Program-made: the position numbers and the translations under genes
In this document: positions 35,507 to 43,518 of the stretch, in pieces
Position numbering within the stretch: the first letter of the stretch is position 1
Layout: every line of letters begins with the position of its first letter
Assembly (NCBI GenBank): GCA_963974125.1
Contig: CAXBCH010000007.1
Coordinates: 1-64,000, forward strand
Source: Haliea sp963974125
GTDB lineage: Bacteria; Pseudomonadota; Gammaproteobacteria; Pseudomonadales; Halieaceae
DNA length: 64,000 nt
Direction: 5' to 3'
Notes under the pieces: model-generated
Database searches by the model: none
Told to the model about the DNA's origin: nothing
What the model saw: the letters and a program-made list of their open reading frames with translations, nothing else

Positions 35507-37135
35507 ATGCAAGGCTTGATGATGGACATGCCGCTGCTGATCACCGAGATCATGCGCCACGCCGAACGCGTGAATGGCGATCAGGAAATAGTATCCGTGA
35601 CCCGCGACAACCCGCGCCATCGCTACACCTACCGCGAAGCGTTTGTCCGCGCCCGCAAGCTGGCCAGTGCCATGGCTGACTGGGGTCTCGCCCGCGGCGA
35701 CCGCATCGGTACCCTGGCCTGGAACGATTACCGCCATCTGGAGACCTACTACGGTTCCGCCTGCAGCGGCTACGTCTGCCATACCATCAACCCGCGCCTG
35801 TTCCCGGAGCAGCTGGTCTACATCATCAACCACGCCGAGGACCGCTACATTTTCCTCGACCCTGATTTCCTGCCGCTGGCGGAGAAGCTGGCGCCGGAAT
35901 GCCCGGGGGTGGCGGGCTGGGTGGTGCTGACCGACGAGGCCCACATGCCGGCAACAGGGCTTGCCAACGTGCTCTGTTACGAAACCCTGGTCGCCGGAGG
36001 CAGCGAAAACTTCGACTGGCCGGAGCTGGACGAACGCGATGCCTGCGCTCTCTGCTATACCTCCGGCACTACCGGTCACCCCAAGGGGGTACTGTATTCC
36101 CACCGCTCTACCATGCTGCACGCCTACGCCACCATGATGCCCGACGCCATGGGGCTGTCATCCAGCGACGTGGTGTTGCCCATCGTGCCCATGTTCCACG
36201 TCAATGCCTGGGGCAATCCCTACTCCTGCCCCATGGCGGGCTCCAAGCTGGTGTTCCCCGGCAACAAGATGGGGGATGGCGAGACCCTGGCGAACCTGAT
36301 CAACGAGGAGGGCGTGACCCTGTCGGCCGGGGTGCCAACCATCTGGCTGGCGCTGCTGGCCTACCTCAAGGCCTCGGGGAAAACGGTGGATACGTTGAAG
36401 AGGGTTGTCGTTGGCGGCGCGGCCTGTCCGCTGGCCATCGCCGAGGGTTTTGATGCCTACGGCGTCGAGAGCCGCATTGGCTGGGGCATGACCGAGATGA
36501 GTCCGCTGGGCAGTATCAATGCCAGTGCCGACCAGAAGGAGCGCTATTCAGCGGAGGAGTACAGCAAGCTGCGGTTGAAAGCGGGCCGTCCGATCTTCGG
36601 TGTGGAAATGAAAATCGTCGACGACGAGGGCGAGGAACTGCCCTGGGACGGCAAGGCCTACGGCTCGCTCAAGGTGCGCGGCCCCTGGATCTGTTCCGGC
36701 TACTTCAAGCGCGAGGCGGACGGCGCCCACGCGGAGCCGGGCTGGTTCGAAACCGGTGACGTGGCCACCATCGACCCCGAGGGCTACATGGCGATCACCG
36801 ACCGCACCAAGGATGTGATCAAGTCCGGCGGTGAGTGGATCTCGTCCATCGAACTGGAGAATGTCGCCATGAGCCACCCCAAGGTGGCGGAGGCGGCGGT
36901 GATTGGTCACTACCACCCCAAGTGGAGCGAACGGCCGCTGCTGATCGTGGTGCGCAAGGGCGACGGCCAGGACCTGGAGGCGGAGGAGATGCTGGCCTGG
37001 TTCGAGGGCAAGGTGGCCACCTGGTGGAAGCCGGACGCGGTTGAGTTTGTAGACGAACTGCCTCACGGCGCTACCGGCAAGATTCACAAGGTCTCGCTGC
37101 GCGAGCAATTCAAGGACTACAGCTTCCCAACCTGA
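35507..37135 (+). CDS. Medium/long-chain acyl-CoA ligase, AlkK-like
   Basis: A 542-residue ANL-superfamily ligase that makes acyl-AMP and then acyl-CoA. The P-loop YTSGTTGHPKG (~184-194), GWGMTEMSPLG, the hinge TDRTKDVIKSGGEWISS and the C-terminal lysine region LPHGATGKIHKVSL are all intact. The N-terminal half (DRIGTLAWNDYRHLETYYG, NPRLFPEQLVYIINHAEDR) closely resembles AlkK of Pseudomonas alkane degraders, so a C6-C14 or branched/side-chain carboxylate is a plausible substrate. The start at 35507 has AGGAG 6 nt upstream. It may prepare fatty acids or steroid side chains; the steroid cluster begins 254 nt downstream after a repeat. Confidence 0.9.
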   Translation: MQGLMMDMPLLITEIMRHAERVNGDQEIVSVTRDNPRHRYTYREAFVRARKLASAMADWGLARGDRIGTLAWNDYRHLETYYGSACSGYVCHTINPRLFPEQLVYIINHAEDRYIFLDPDFLPLAEKLAPECPGVAGWVVLTDEAHMPATGLANVLCYETLVAGGSENFDWPELDERDACALCYTSGTTGHPKGVLYSHRSTMLHAYATMMPDAMGLSSSDVVLPIVPMFHVNAWGNPYSCPMAGSKLVFPGNKMGDGETLANLINEEGVTLSAGVPTIWLALLAYLKASGKTVDTLKRVVVGGAACPLAIAEGFDAYGVESRIGWGMTEMSPLGSINASADQKERYSAEEYSKLRLKAGRPIFGVEMKIVDDEGEELPWDGKAYGSLKVRGPWICSGYFKREADGAHAEPGWFETGDVATIDPEGYMAITDRTKDVIKSGGEWISSIELENVAMSHPKVAEAAVIGHYHPKWSERPLLIVVRKGDGQDLEAEEMLAWFEGKVATWWKPDAVEFVDELPHGATGKIHKVSLREQFKDYSFPT

Positions 37136-37144
37136 CCAGGGATG

Positions 37145-37282
37145 TGTAGGAGCCCGCTGGCCCAGGCCACCTTCTCTGGCCGCTATGCGGCCATTCACCT
37201 TGCGGCCCAGGCCACCCTCTCTGGCCGCTATGCGGCCATTCACCTTGTCCGCGGGCGATCGCGCGGGGACCGCGCTCCTACA
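37145..37282. repeat. REP-like palindromic element with duplicated 45-bp hairpin unit
   Basis: The element is bounded by inverted TGTAGGAGC (37145-37153) and GCTCCTACA (37274-37282), the ends typical of REP/BIME elements in Pseudomonas and relatives. Inside are two tandem 45-bp units (37159-37203 and 37204-37248) that differ at only about two positions, and each contains the perfect stem-loop TGGCCGC-TAT-GCGGCCA. The rest is GC-rich (GCGGGCGATCGCGCGGGG). It sits between two co-directional acyl-CoA ligase genes and may act as a transcript stabiliser or attenuator. No RAYT transposase is in the window. Confidence 0.7.
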
Positions 37283-37327
37283 CTCTTGCTTTTCGTAGCG
37301 ATACGGCCAAATATTTACGAATTCCGG

Positions 37328-37356
37328 TTGTCATTCCGGGGTTCACTGACTACCAT
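37328..37356 (+). promoter_or_regulatory. Promoter of the fadD3-ipd operon with ATTCCGG direct repeat
   Basis: TTGTCA (37328-37333) and TACCAT (37351-37356) are spaced by 17 nt and are the best promoter in the gap, placing +1 near 37363, 27 nt before the fadD3 ATG. Two direct ATTCCGG repeats start 12 bp apart (37321-37327, 37333-37339) and overlap the -35 box, about one helical turn apart, as expected for a regulator binding one face. The two AsnC-family regulators encoded in the same operon are the obvious candidates, but this is inference. Confidence 0.5.
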
Positions 37357-37389
37357 GCAGGCCAATGATCAGTTATTGCGCCTGCAGCC

Positions 37390-38973
37390 ATGTCCGACAC
37401 TGAATCGCCACAGCGTACCCTGCCCCAGGTCGTCGCCGCCACGGCGGCGGCCCTGCCCGGGCATATCGCCATGATCGACGGCGCTGTCACCCTGACCTAC
37501 GCGGAGCTGGATGCGGCCCGCATCGAAGCCGCGCGCGCGTTCCTGGCCGCGGGTCTCAAGCAGGGCGAGCGCATCGCCATCTGGGCCCCCAATATCTGGC
37601 AGTGGGTGGTCGCCGCCATCGGCGCCCAGAGCATCGGCGGCGTGCTGGTGCCCCTGAACACGCGGCTCAAGGGTGCCGAAGCCGGCTTCATCCTGCGCCG
37701 CAGCGGTGCCCGCTGGCTGTTTACCGTCGGCGAGTTCCTGGGCATGCGCTACCCGCAGTTGCTGCAGGGGGAAGAGCTGCCGGCCCTGGAGGAGATCGTC
37801 CTGCTCGAGGGGCAAGCTCCGGGAACACGCAGCTGGGCCGATTTCCTGTCTGCCGGCGCCGATGCCAGCGCGACCGAGGTTCAGGCCCGCGCCGACCGGC
37901 TCACGCCCGCGGACACGCTGGATATCCTGTTCACCTCCGGCACCACCGGCCAGCCCAAGGGCGTGGTCACCAGCCACGGCCAGAATATCCGCGCCTTCGA
38001 GACCTGGAGCGCCACGGTGGGCCTGACCGAGCAGGACAACTACCTGATCATCAACCCGTTCTTCCACTCCTTTGGCTACAAGGCCGGGTGGCTGGCGGCG
38101 ATCATCCGCGGTGCGCGCATGCTGCCGGTGAAGCAGTTTGACCTCGATGCGGTGCTGGCGCAGATCCACCGCGAGCGGGTGTCGGTGATTCCCGGCCCGC
38201 CGACCATCTACCAGTCCATGCTGACCCATCCAAATCGCGGGGACTACGATCTGTCCAGCCTGCGTCTCGCGGTGACTGGCGCCGCGCCGGTGCCGGTGTC
38301 CCTGATCGAGAAGATGCGCAACGAGCTGGGCTTCAAGGTGGTGGTGACCGCCTACGGGCTCACCGAGTCCTGCGGCGTGATTTCCATCTGTCGCCCCGAG
38401 GACAGCGCCGAGCGTATCTCCCACAGTTCCGGCCGCGCCATGGCCGGGGTGGAGATGAAGTGCGTGGATGCGGACGGCAACACGGTTCCGGCAGGTACCG
38501 AGGGAGAAATCTGGTGCCGCGGCTATAATGTCATGCAGGGTTACCTGGACGATCCGGCGGAGACCGCCCGCGCCATAACCGCCGACGGCTGGCTGCAGAC
38601 CGGGGACGTGGGGGTGATGGACGAGGACGGTTATGTCCGCATTACCGACCGGATCAAGGACATGTTCATCGTCGGCGGCTTCAACTGCTATCCGGCGGAA
38701 ATCGAGAACAGCCTGCACAGTATGCCCGGTGTGGCGCGAGCGGCGGTGATCGGCGTGCCCGACGAGCGCATGGGCGAGGTCGCCTGCGCCTGGATCGTGC
38801 CTGCGCCGGGTGCGGAACTGGATGCGGAAGCCGTCATCGCCTGGTCGCGCCAGAACATGGCGAATTACAAGGTGCCGCGACAGGTGCGCTTCGTCAGCGA
38901 GCTGCCGATGAATGCCGGTGGCAAGGTGCTGAAGAACGAGCTGCGCCAGCGCGCGGCGGCGGAGCAGGGCTAG
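37390..38973 (+). CDS. fadD3: FadD3-like CoA ligase for the steroid C/D-ring acid HIP
   Basis: A 527-residue ANL ligase. The P-loop FTSGTTGQPKGVV, TAYGLTESCG and the hinge TDRIKDMFIVGGFNCYPAEIE are intact, as is the C-terminal Lys in NAGGKVLKNELR. Two stretches, INPFFHSFGYKAGW and VIPGPPTIYQSML, are shared with mycobacterial FadD3, which activates 3aalpha-H-4alpha(3'-propanoate)-7abeta-methylhexahydro-1,5-indanedione (HIP), the two-ring remnant of steroids. The downstream ipdA, ipdB, ipdC, echA20 and ipdF genes support this. It is the first gene of the operon, and its stop overlaps the first regulator gene by 1 nt. Confidence 0.88.
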   Translation: MSDTESPQRTLPQVVAATAAALPGHIAMIDGAVTLTYAELDAARIEAARAFLAAGLKQGERIAIWAPNIWQWVVAAIGAQSIGGVLVPLNTRLKGAEAGFILRRSGARWLFTVGEFLGMRYPQLLQGEELPALEEIVLLEGQAPGTRSWADFLSAGADASATEVQARADRLTPADTLDILFTSGTTGQPKGVVTSHGQNIRAFETWSATVGLTEQDNYLIINPFFHSFGYKAGWLAAIIRGARMLPVKQFDLDAVLAQIHRERVSVIPGPPTIYQSMLTHPNRGDYDLSSLRLAVTGAAPVPVSLIEKMRNELGFKVVVTAYGLTESCGVISICRPEDSAERISHSSGRAMAGVEMKCVDADGNTVPAGTEGEIWCRGYNVMQGYLDDPAETARAITADGWLQTGDVGVMDEDGYVRITDRIKDMFIVGGFNCYPAEIENSLHSMPGVARAAVIGVPDERMGEVACAWIVPAPGAELDAEAVIAWSRQNMANYKVPRQVRFVSELPMNAGGKVLKNELRQRAAAEQG

Positions 38974-39479
38974 TGGCCCTGAACCCGCAGCGCCAGGACG
39001 GTGCCGCCCAGATCGAGCTGGACGACACCGACCACCGCATCATTGCCCTGCTGCGTGCCGACGGCCGCCTACCCTACCGCTCCATCGCCCGCGAGCTGGG
39101 CCTGACCGAAGCCACGGTCCGAGCCCGGGTGCGGCGCCTGGAGGAGTCCCGCACCATGCGCGTGGTGGCGGTGACGGATATCGAGGCCGCGGGCTACGGC
39201 ATGTTGCTGGCTATCGGTGTACAGGTGGAAAACCGCTCGCCGGAAGAGGTGGCCCGGGAGCTTGCGGCCATCCCCGAGGTGTTCTCGGTGAACGTGGTGG
39301 TCGGCGCCCAGGATCTCGAGATCCTGATGGTGGCGGAGGACCAGGGCGCCCTGCACCGGTTGCTGCAGGATCGTATCGCCAACATGGCCGGGGTGCGGCG
39401 GCTGACGCCATCGCTGGCGGTCAACGTGCTGAAGAACCAGCCGGACTGGGTGCCTTTTCACGACGGAGAGCTGCGGTGA
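38973..39479 (+). CDS. Lrp/AsnC family regulator, first of a tandem pair
   Basis: A 168-residue transcription factor with an N-terminal helix-turn-helix (~17-60, LDDTDHRIIALLRADGRLPY and SIARELGLTEATVRARVRRL) and a C-terminal AsnC/RAM ligand-binding domain (~70-150). The start is a GTG overlapping the fadD3 stop (TAGTG). It overlaps the next regulator gene by 4 nt. Lrp/AsnC proteins form octamers or larger assemblies and respond to small ligands. Placed inside a steroid-ring operon, it probably senses a pathway acid or CoA ester; mycobacterial homologues of this cluster are instead controlled by the TetR-type KstR2. Confidence 0.9.
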   Translation: MALNPQRQDGAAQIELDDTDHRIIALLRADGRLPYRSIARELGLTEATVRARVRRLEESRTMRVVAVTDIEAAGYGMLLAIGVQVENRSPEEVARELAAIPEVFSVNVVVGAQDLEILMVAEDQGALHRLLQDRIANMAGVRRLTPSLAVNVLKNQPDWVPFHDGELR

Positions 39480-39946
39480 GCGGTGCCCGCGGGCTGGACG
39501 AGGTGGACCGCCAGATTGTCGCGCGGCTGTCCCGGGATGCGCGCATTAGCAACCGCCAGATAGCGGCCGAGCTCGGCGTCACCGAAGGCACGGTGCGCGC
39601 CCGGGTCAAGCGCATGGAGGCGGAGAAGCAGATTCGCATTACCGCGATCACCAATATCGATCGCTTTCGCCACGGCGCCCTGGCCTGGATCTGGATCGAG
39701 GTCGAGCGCAGCTACCAGGTACAGGAGGTGGCACAGGCCCTGGCGGCGATTGGGGAGTTGGGCTTTGTCGGCGAGATGCTGGGTCGCTCGGATATCCTCG
39801 CCATCACCATGGTGCGCAGCAACGAGCACCTGGCCGAGTTCGTGCACCAGCGTATCAGCGGCATCCCCGGCGTGCGCCGCACGGAGAGCACCCTGGGGGT
39901 CAATTTTGTCAAACACGATTACCGCATGGCGCGGATCGTCAGCTGA
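39476..39946 (+). CDS. Lrp/AsnC family regulator, second of a tandem pair
   Basis: A 156-residue AsnC-family regulator with helix-turn-helix at ~6-50 (LDEVDRQIVARLSRDARISN, AAELGVTEGTVRARVKRM) and a RAM domain (~65-145). It starts at a GTG overlapping the stop of the first regulator (GTGA) and ends 11 nt before ipdA. It is a clear paralogue of its neighbour, with a similar helix-turn-helix but a strongly different ligand domain, so the pair may form hetero-oligomers or sense two ligands. Both genes are embedded in and co-transcribed with the catabolic operon, which suggests autoregulation. Confidence 0.9.
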   Translation: MSGARGLDEVDRQIVARLSRDARISNRQIAAELGVTEGTVRARVKRMEAEKQIRITAITNIDRFRHGALAWIWIEVERSYQVQEVAQALAAIGELGFVGEMLGRSDILAITMVRSNEHLAEFVHQRISGIPGVRRTESTLGVNFVKHDYRMARIVS

Positions 39947-39957
39947 AGGAAGGCAAC

Positions 39958-40830
39958 ATGGATAAACGGCTCAGTGCCCGCGACGCGGTGGCACAAATCG
40001 AAGACGGCATGACCATCGGCATCGGTGGCTGGGGCCCCCGGCGCAAGCCCATGGCGCTGGTGCGGGAAATTCTCCGTTCGGACCTGAAGGACCTGACGGT
40101 AGTCGCCTACGGCGGCGCCGATGTCGGCATGCTGTGCGCCGCTGGCAAGGTCAAAAAACTGGTGTTCGCTTTCGTGTCCCTGGATTTCATTCCGCTGGAG
40201 CCCTATTTCCGCCAGGCCCGCCAGAGCGGCGCGATCGAGGTGATGGAGGTCGACGAGGGCATGATGTTGCTGGGGCTGCGTGCCGCGGCCTGGGGCCTGC
40301 CCTTCATTCCCACTGCGGTCGGCCTCGGCACCGACGTGCTGACCCACAACCCGGAGATCAAGCTGGTCGACAGCCCCTACGATGACAAGGAGTGGGTGGC
40401 CATGCCGGCGCTGAAGCTGGATGTGTCGCTGATTCACGTCGACCGGGCGGATTTCCGCGGTGTCTGCCAGATCGCCGGCCCCGATCACTACCTGGACGAC
40501 TGGTTTGCCCGCGCCGCGACCACCACTATCGTCTCCTGCGACGAGCTGGTGGACACGGAATTCTTCCAGGATCCGGCTCGCGCCCGGGAAGTGTTCTGGG
40601 AGCGCGCTGCGACCAGCGCCGTGGTGGAAATTCCGGGCGGCGCCCATCCGACCTCCTGCAATCCCCTGTACGGTTTCGATGTGGCCCACTTCAAGGCCTA
40701 CGCCGCATCGGTGAAGGACGGCGGCATCGACGGCTACCTGCAGCAATACCTGGGTGCCGACGAGGCCGAGTACCAGCGCAATGTCGGCGGTCTCGACGCC
40801 ATCAGGGCGCTTGAACTGCCCACTTACTGA
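39958..40830 (+). CDS. ipdA: IpdA, alpha subunit of the COCHEA-CoA ring-C hydrolase
   Basis: A 290-residue protein of the CoA-transferase family, alpha-type. IpdAB is known in Mycobacterium and Rhodococcus as a hydrolase that opens the last steroid ring (COCHEA-CoA) rather than a transferase. The Gly-rich N-terminal GMTIGIGGWGPRRKPMALVR, the YGGADVGML strand and VMEVDEGMMLLGLRAA with acidic residues in the expected active-site region are present. The C-terminus ends LELPTY. ipdB follows after 20 nt with AGGGAG as its ribosome-binding site. Functional assignment rests on the gene set (fadD3, ipdB, ipdC, echA20, ipdF) as well as family resemblance. Confidence 0.9.
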   Translation: MDKRLSARDAVAQIEDGMTIGIGGWGPRRKPMALVREILRSDLKDLTVVAYGGADVGMLCAAGKVKKLVFAFVSLDFIPLEPYFRQARQSGAIEVMEVDEGMMLLGLRAAAWGLPFIPTAVGLGTDVLTHNPEIKLVDSPYDDKEWVAMPALKLDVSLIHVDRADFRGVCQIAGPDHYLDDWFARAATTTIVSCDELVDTEFFQDPARAREVFWERAATSAVVEIPGGAHPTSCNPLYGFDVAHFKAYAASVKDGGIDGYLQQYLGADEAEYQRNVGGLDAIRALELPTY

Positions 40831-40850
40831 TTGGCGAGGGAGAACACCAC

Positions 40851-41654
40851 ATGTCTACTGCAGCAACCGACTACACCCTGGCCGAACTGTGCATCGTCGC
40901 CGCGGCCGAGGCTTTCCGCCACGACGGCGAGGTGCTGGCCACCGGCATCGGCGTGATTCCGCGCCTGGCCGCCAGCCTGGCGATGAAGACCTTCAACCCG
41001 GACCTGATGATGACGGACTCCGAGGCCTTCCTGCTCAGCGAGCCCAACCCCATCGGCAAGCGTCCGGCGGATTTCCGCCAGGCCAATGAAACCTGGATGG
41101 GCTTTTCCCGCATCTTCGACAACGTCTGGAGCGGCAAGCGCCACGCCATGCTGGGCCCGACCCAGATCGACCGCTACGGCCAGACCAATACCTCGGCCCT
41201 GGGCGGCACCTACCAGCAGCCCAAGGTGATGATGCTGGGCGCCCGCGGCTTCCCGGGCAACTCGATTTGCCACGCCAACAGTTTCTTCGTGCCGGGGCAC
41301 AATACCCGCGTGTTCATTGACGGCGAGTGCGACTACGTGTCCTCCATCGGCTACAACCCGGCGCGACTGCCGCGGGGCCGCTCGCTGGATGACGTCGATA
41401 TCCGCCGCGTGATCACCGACCTCTGTGTCATGGATTTTGGTGGCCCCGAGCACCAGTTGCGCCTGCTGTCCCTGCATCCGGGCATCACCGTGGAGCAGGT
41501 ACAGGAAAACACCGGCTTTGCACTGTCCATTCCCGCCACGCTGCCGACTACACCGGCGCCGACGCAGGACCAGCTGGCGATCATCGCGGCGCTGGACCCG
41601 CACAACCAGCGCGCGGCCCAGATCGCCGACAACCCGCCGGGCAACCGCGGCTGA
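40851..41654 (+). CDS. ipdB: IpdB, beta subunit of the COCHEA-CoA ring-C hydrolase
   Basis: A 267-residue CoA-transferase-type beta subunit. The segments GEVLATGIGVIPRLAASLA, MTDSEAFLLSEPNP and NSFFVPGHNTRVFIDGECDY resemble IpdB. The usual catalytic Glu of family I CoA transferases (in the SENG motif) is not apparent, in keeping with a hydrolytic role. It should pair with IpdA as a heteromer. The short, Pro-rich C-terminal tail (TLPTTPAPTQDQ) is linker-like. The gene is followed by ipdC after 9 nt. Confidence 0.9.
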   Translation: MSTAATDYTLAELCIVAAAEAFRHDGEVLATGIGVIPRLAASLAMKTFNPDLMMTDSEAFLLSEPNPIGKRPADFRQANETWMGFSRIFDNVWSGKRHAMLGPTQIDRYGQTNTSALGGTYQQPKVMMLGARGFPGNSICHANSFFVPGHNTRVFIDGECDYVSSIGYNPARLPRGRSLDDVDIRRVITDLCVMDFGGPEHQLRLLSLHPGITVEQVQENTGFALSIPATLPTTPAPTQDQLAIIAALDPHNQRAAQIADNPPGNRG

Positions 41655-41663
41655 GGCTTGTAT

Positions 41664-42749
41664 ATGTTGACCACACGACTCACGGAATTGCTCGGCTGTC
41701 GCTACCCCATCGTGCAGACGGCGATGGGCTGGGTGGCGGACCCGAACCTGGTGGCCGGCAGCTGCAACGCCGGCGCCTTCGGCTTCCTCGCCGGTGCCAC
41801 CATCCCGCCGGCGGAAATGGAGCGCGACATCCTGCGGGTGAAGGAACTCACCGACAAGCCTTTCGGCGTCAACTTCCACATGTACCAGCCCAATGCCGCC
41901 GACATCGTGGACATGGTGATCCGTCACCAGGTGAAAGCGGTCAGCTACTCCCGCTCCCCGGGTCCGGACATGATCCGCAAGCTCAAGGACGCGGGCGTGG
42001 TGTGCATGCCCACCGTGGGCCTGCCCAAGCACGCCCTCAAGGCGGTGGAGCTGGGTGCGGATGCGGTCACGGTGCAGGGTGGGGAGGGCGGTGGCCATAC
42101 CGGCGCCGTGCCCACTACCCTGCTGATACCGCAGGTGGTCGACGCGGTGGGTGACAAGGTGCCGGTAGTGGCCGCCGGTGGCTTCAAGGACGGCCGCGGC
42201 CTGGTGGCCGCCATGGCCTGGGGCGCGGAGGGCATCGCCATGGGCACCCGCTTTCTGCTGACCCGTGAATCCCCGGTGCCGGATGCAACCCTGCAGCGCT
42301 ATCTGGACTGCAAGAACCCGGGCGACATCATCGTCTCCCGGGCAATGGATGGCCTGCCCCAGCGCATGATCATGAATGAGCTGCTGGGGGAGATGGAGCG
42401 GGCCGGTACCGTGCGCAAGCTGCTGATCGCCATTCGCAACGGCCTGGCGTTCCGCCAGCACACCGGCGCCAGCCTGGTAGGCCTGCTGAAGTCTGCCTTC
42501 GCCATGACCCGCAGCGACGACATGAGCGCGGCCCAGGCGATCATGTCCGCCAACGCGCCGATGATCATCCAGAAGGCCATGGTGGATGGCGAGCCGTCCC
42601 GGGGCGTGCTGCCCAGCGGCCAGGTGGCGGGCGTGATCGACAGCCTGCTCAGCTGTGAGGAGCTGGTGAATGCCATCGTCGCGGAAGCAGAACAACGCCT
42701 GACTGCGCTGGCGCAGCGGGCCAACCCAAGCACACAGGCAGGTAGCTGA
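41664..42749 (+). CDS. ipdC: IpdC, nitronate-monooxygenase-like flavin enzyme of ring C/D catabolism
   Basis: A 361-residue FMN TIM-barrel protein of the nitronate monooxygenase/2-nitropropane dioxygenase family. IpdC in actinobacteria acts on 5-oxo-HIC-CoA, introducing the double bond needed before ring cleavage. Family features: PIVQTAMGWVADPNL at the N-terminus, the FMN-phosphate loops QGGEGGGHTGAVPTT (~135-150) and VVAAGGFKDGRGL, and GAEGIAMGTRFLL. I take the ATG at 41664 (GAGG 7 nt upstream) rather than the TTG two codons earlier. The C-terminal ~110 residues extend past the barrel, as in IpdC. ATG of echA20 follows 1 nt after the stop. Confidence 0.88.
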   Translation: MLTTRLTELLGCRYPIVQTAMGWVADPNLVAGSCNAGAFGFLAGATIPPAEMERDILRVKELTDKPFGVNFHMYQPNAADIVDMVIRHQVKAVSYSRSPGPDMIRKLKDAGVVCMPTVGLPKHALKAVELGADAVTVQGGEGGGHTGAVPTTLLIPQVVDAVGDKVPVVAAGGFKDGRGLVAAMAWGAEGIAMGTRFLLTRESPVPDATLQRYLDCKNPGDIIVSRAMDGLPQRMIMNELLGEMERAGTVRKLLIAIRNGLAFRQHTGASLVGLLKSAFAMTRSDDMSAAQAIMSANAPMIIQKAMVDGEPSRGVLPSGQVAGVIDSLLSCEELVNAIVAEAEQRLTALAQRANPSTQAGS

Positions 42750-42750
42750 C

Positions 42751-43503
42751 ATGAGCAAGCCCTTTGGCACCACCATCAAGGACGGCATAGCCGAAATGAT
42801 CCTCAACCAGCCGCCGGTCAACGCTTTCGACAGCGCCGGCTGGTTTGCGATTGCCCGGGAAATCGACGAACTGGGCGCAAACGACGACGTGCGGGTGATC
42901 CTCATTGCCGCCGAGGGCAAGGGCTTCTGCGCCGGCGTGGATATCAAGGAGCTGGCCGCCGATCCCCAGCGCATTGTTCCCGTGAACAAGGGCAACTACG
43001 AGACTTTCCGCGCCATCCACCGCAACCCGAAGCCGGTCATCATTGCCCTGCACGGCTTTGTCCTCGGCGGCGGCATCGGCATGGCCGGCGCCGCGGACAT
43101 TCTGGTGGCCTCCGATTGTGCCCGCTTCGGCGTGCCGGAGATCGATCGCGGCGCCATGGGCGGCGGCGCCCACCTGCAGCGCATGTTCCCGGTGCAGAAG
43201 GTGCGCTACATGTACTTCACCGGCGAGTTTATCGACGCCGCCGAGGCCTGGCGCCTGGGCGCGATAGAGAAAGTGGTCCCCCGTGACGAGCTGCTGCCGA
43301 CCGCACGCGGCATTGCGGCGAAGATTGCGGAAAAATCCCCGGCCATGGTGAAGCTGGCCAAGGAAGCCCTGAACGGCATCGAAGACGGCGACCTGGAGGA
43401 CAAGTACCGCTGGGAGCAGGGCTTTACCCTGGAGGCCTACACCATGGGCGACTCCCAGGAAACCCGCGACGCTTTCGTGCAGAAACGCGACGCCAAGTTT
43501 TAA
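42751..43503 (+). CDS. echA20: EchA20-type crotonase, ring-D hydrolase
   Basis: A 250-residue crotonase-fold protein. EchA20 in Mycobacterium hydrolyses ring D of the HIEC-CoA intermediate. The oxyanion-hole segments GKGFCAGVDIKEL (~56-68) and LHGFVLGGGIGMAGAAD (~97-113) are present, and the C-terminal YRWEQGFTLEAYTMG...RDAFV closely follows mycobacterial EchA20. Length is the same. It has an active-site environment (VPEIDRGAMGGGAHLQ) unlike ordinary beta-oxidation hydratases. The gene lies between ipdC and the acyl-CoA dehydrogenase pair with short spacers. Confidence 0.9.
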   Translation: MSKPFGTTIKDGIAEMILNQPPVNAFDSAGWFAIAREIDELGANDDVRVILIAAEGKGFCAGVDIKELAADPQRIVPVNKGNYETFRAIHRNPKPVIIALHGFVLGGGIGMAGAADILVASDCARFGVPEIDRGAMGGGAHLQRMFPVQKVRYMYFTGEFIDAAEAWRLGAIEKVVPRDELLPTARGIAAKIAEKSPAMVKLAKEALNGIEDGDLEDKYRWEQGFTLEAYTMGDSQETRDAFVQKRDAKF

Positions 43504-43518
43504 GCGCAGGAATCACTG

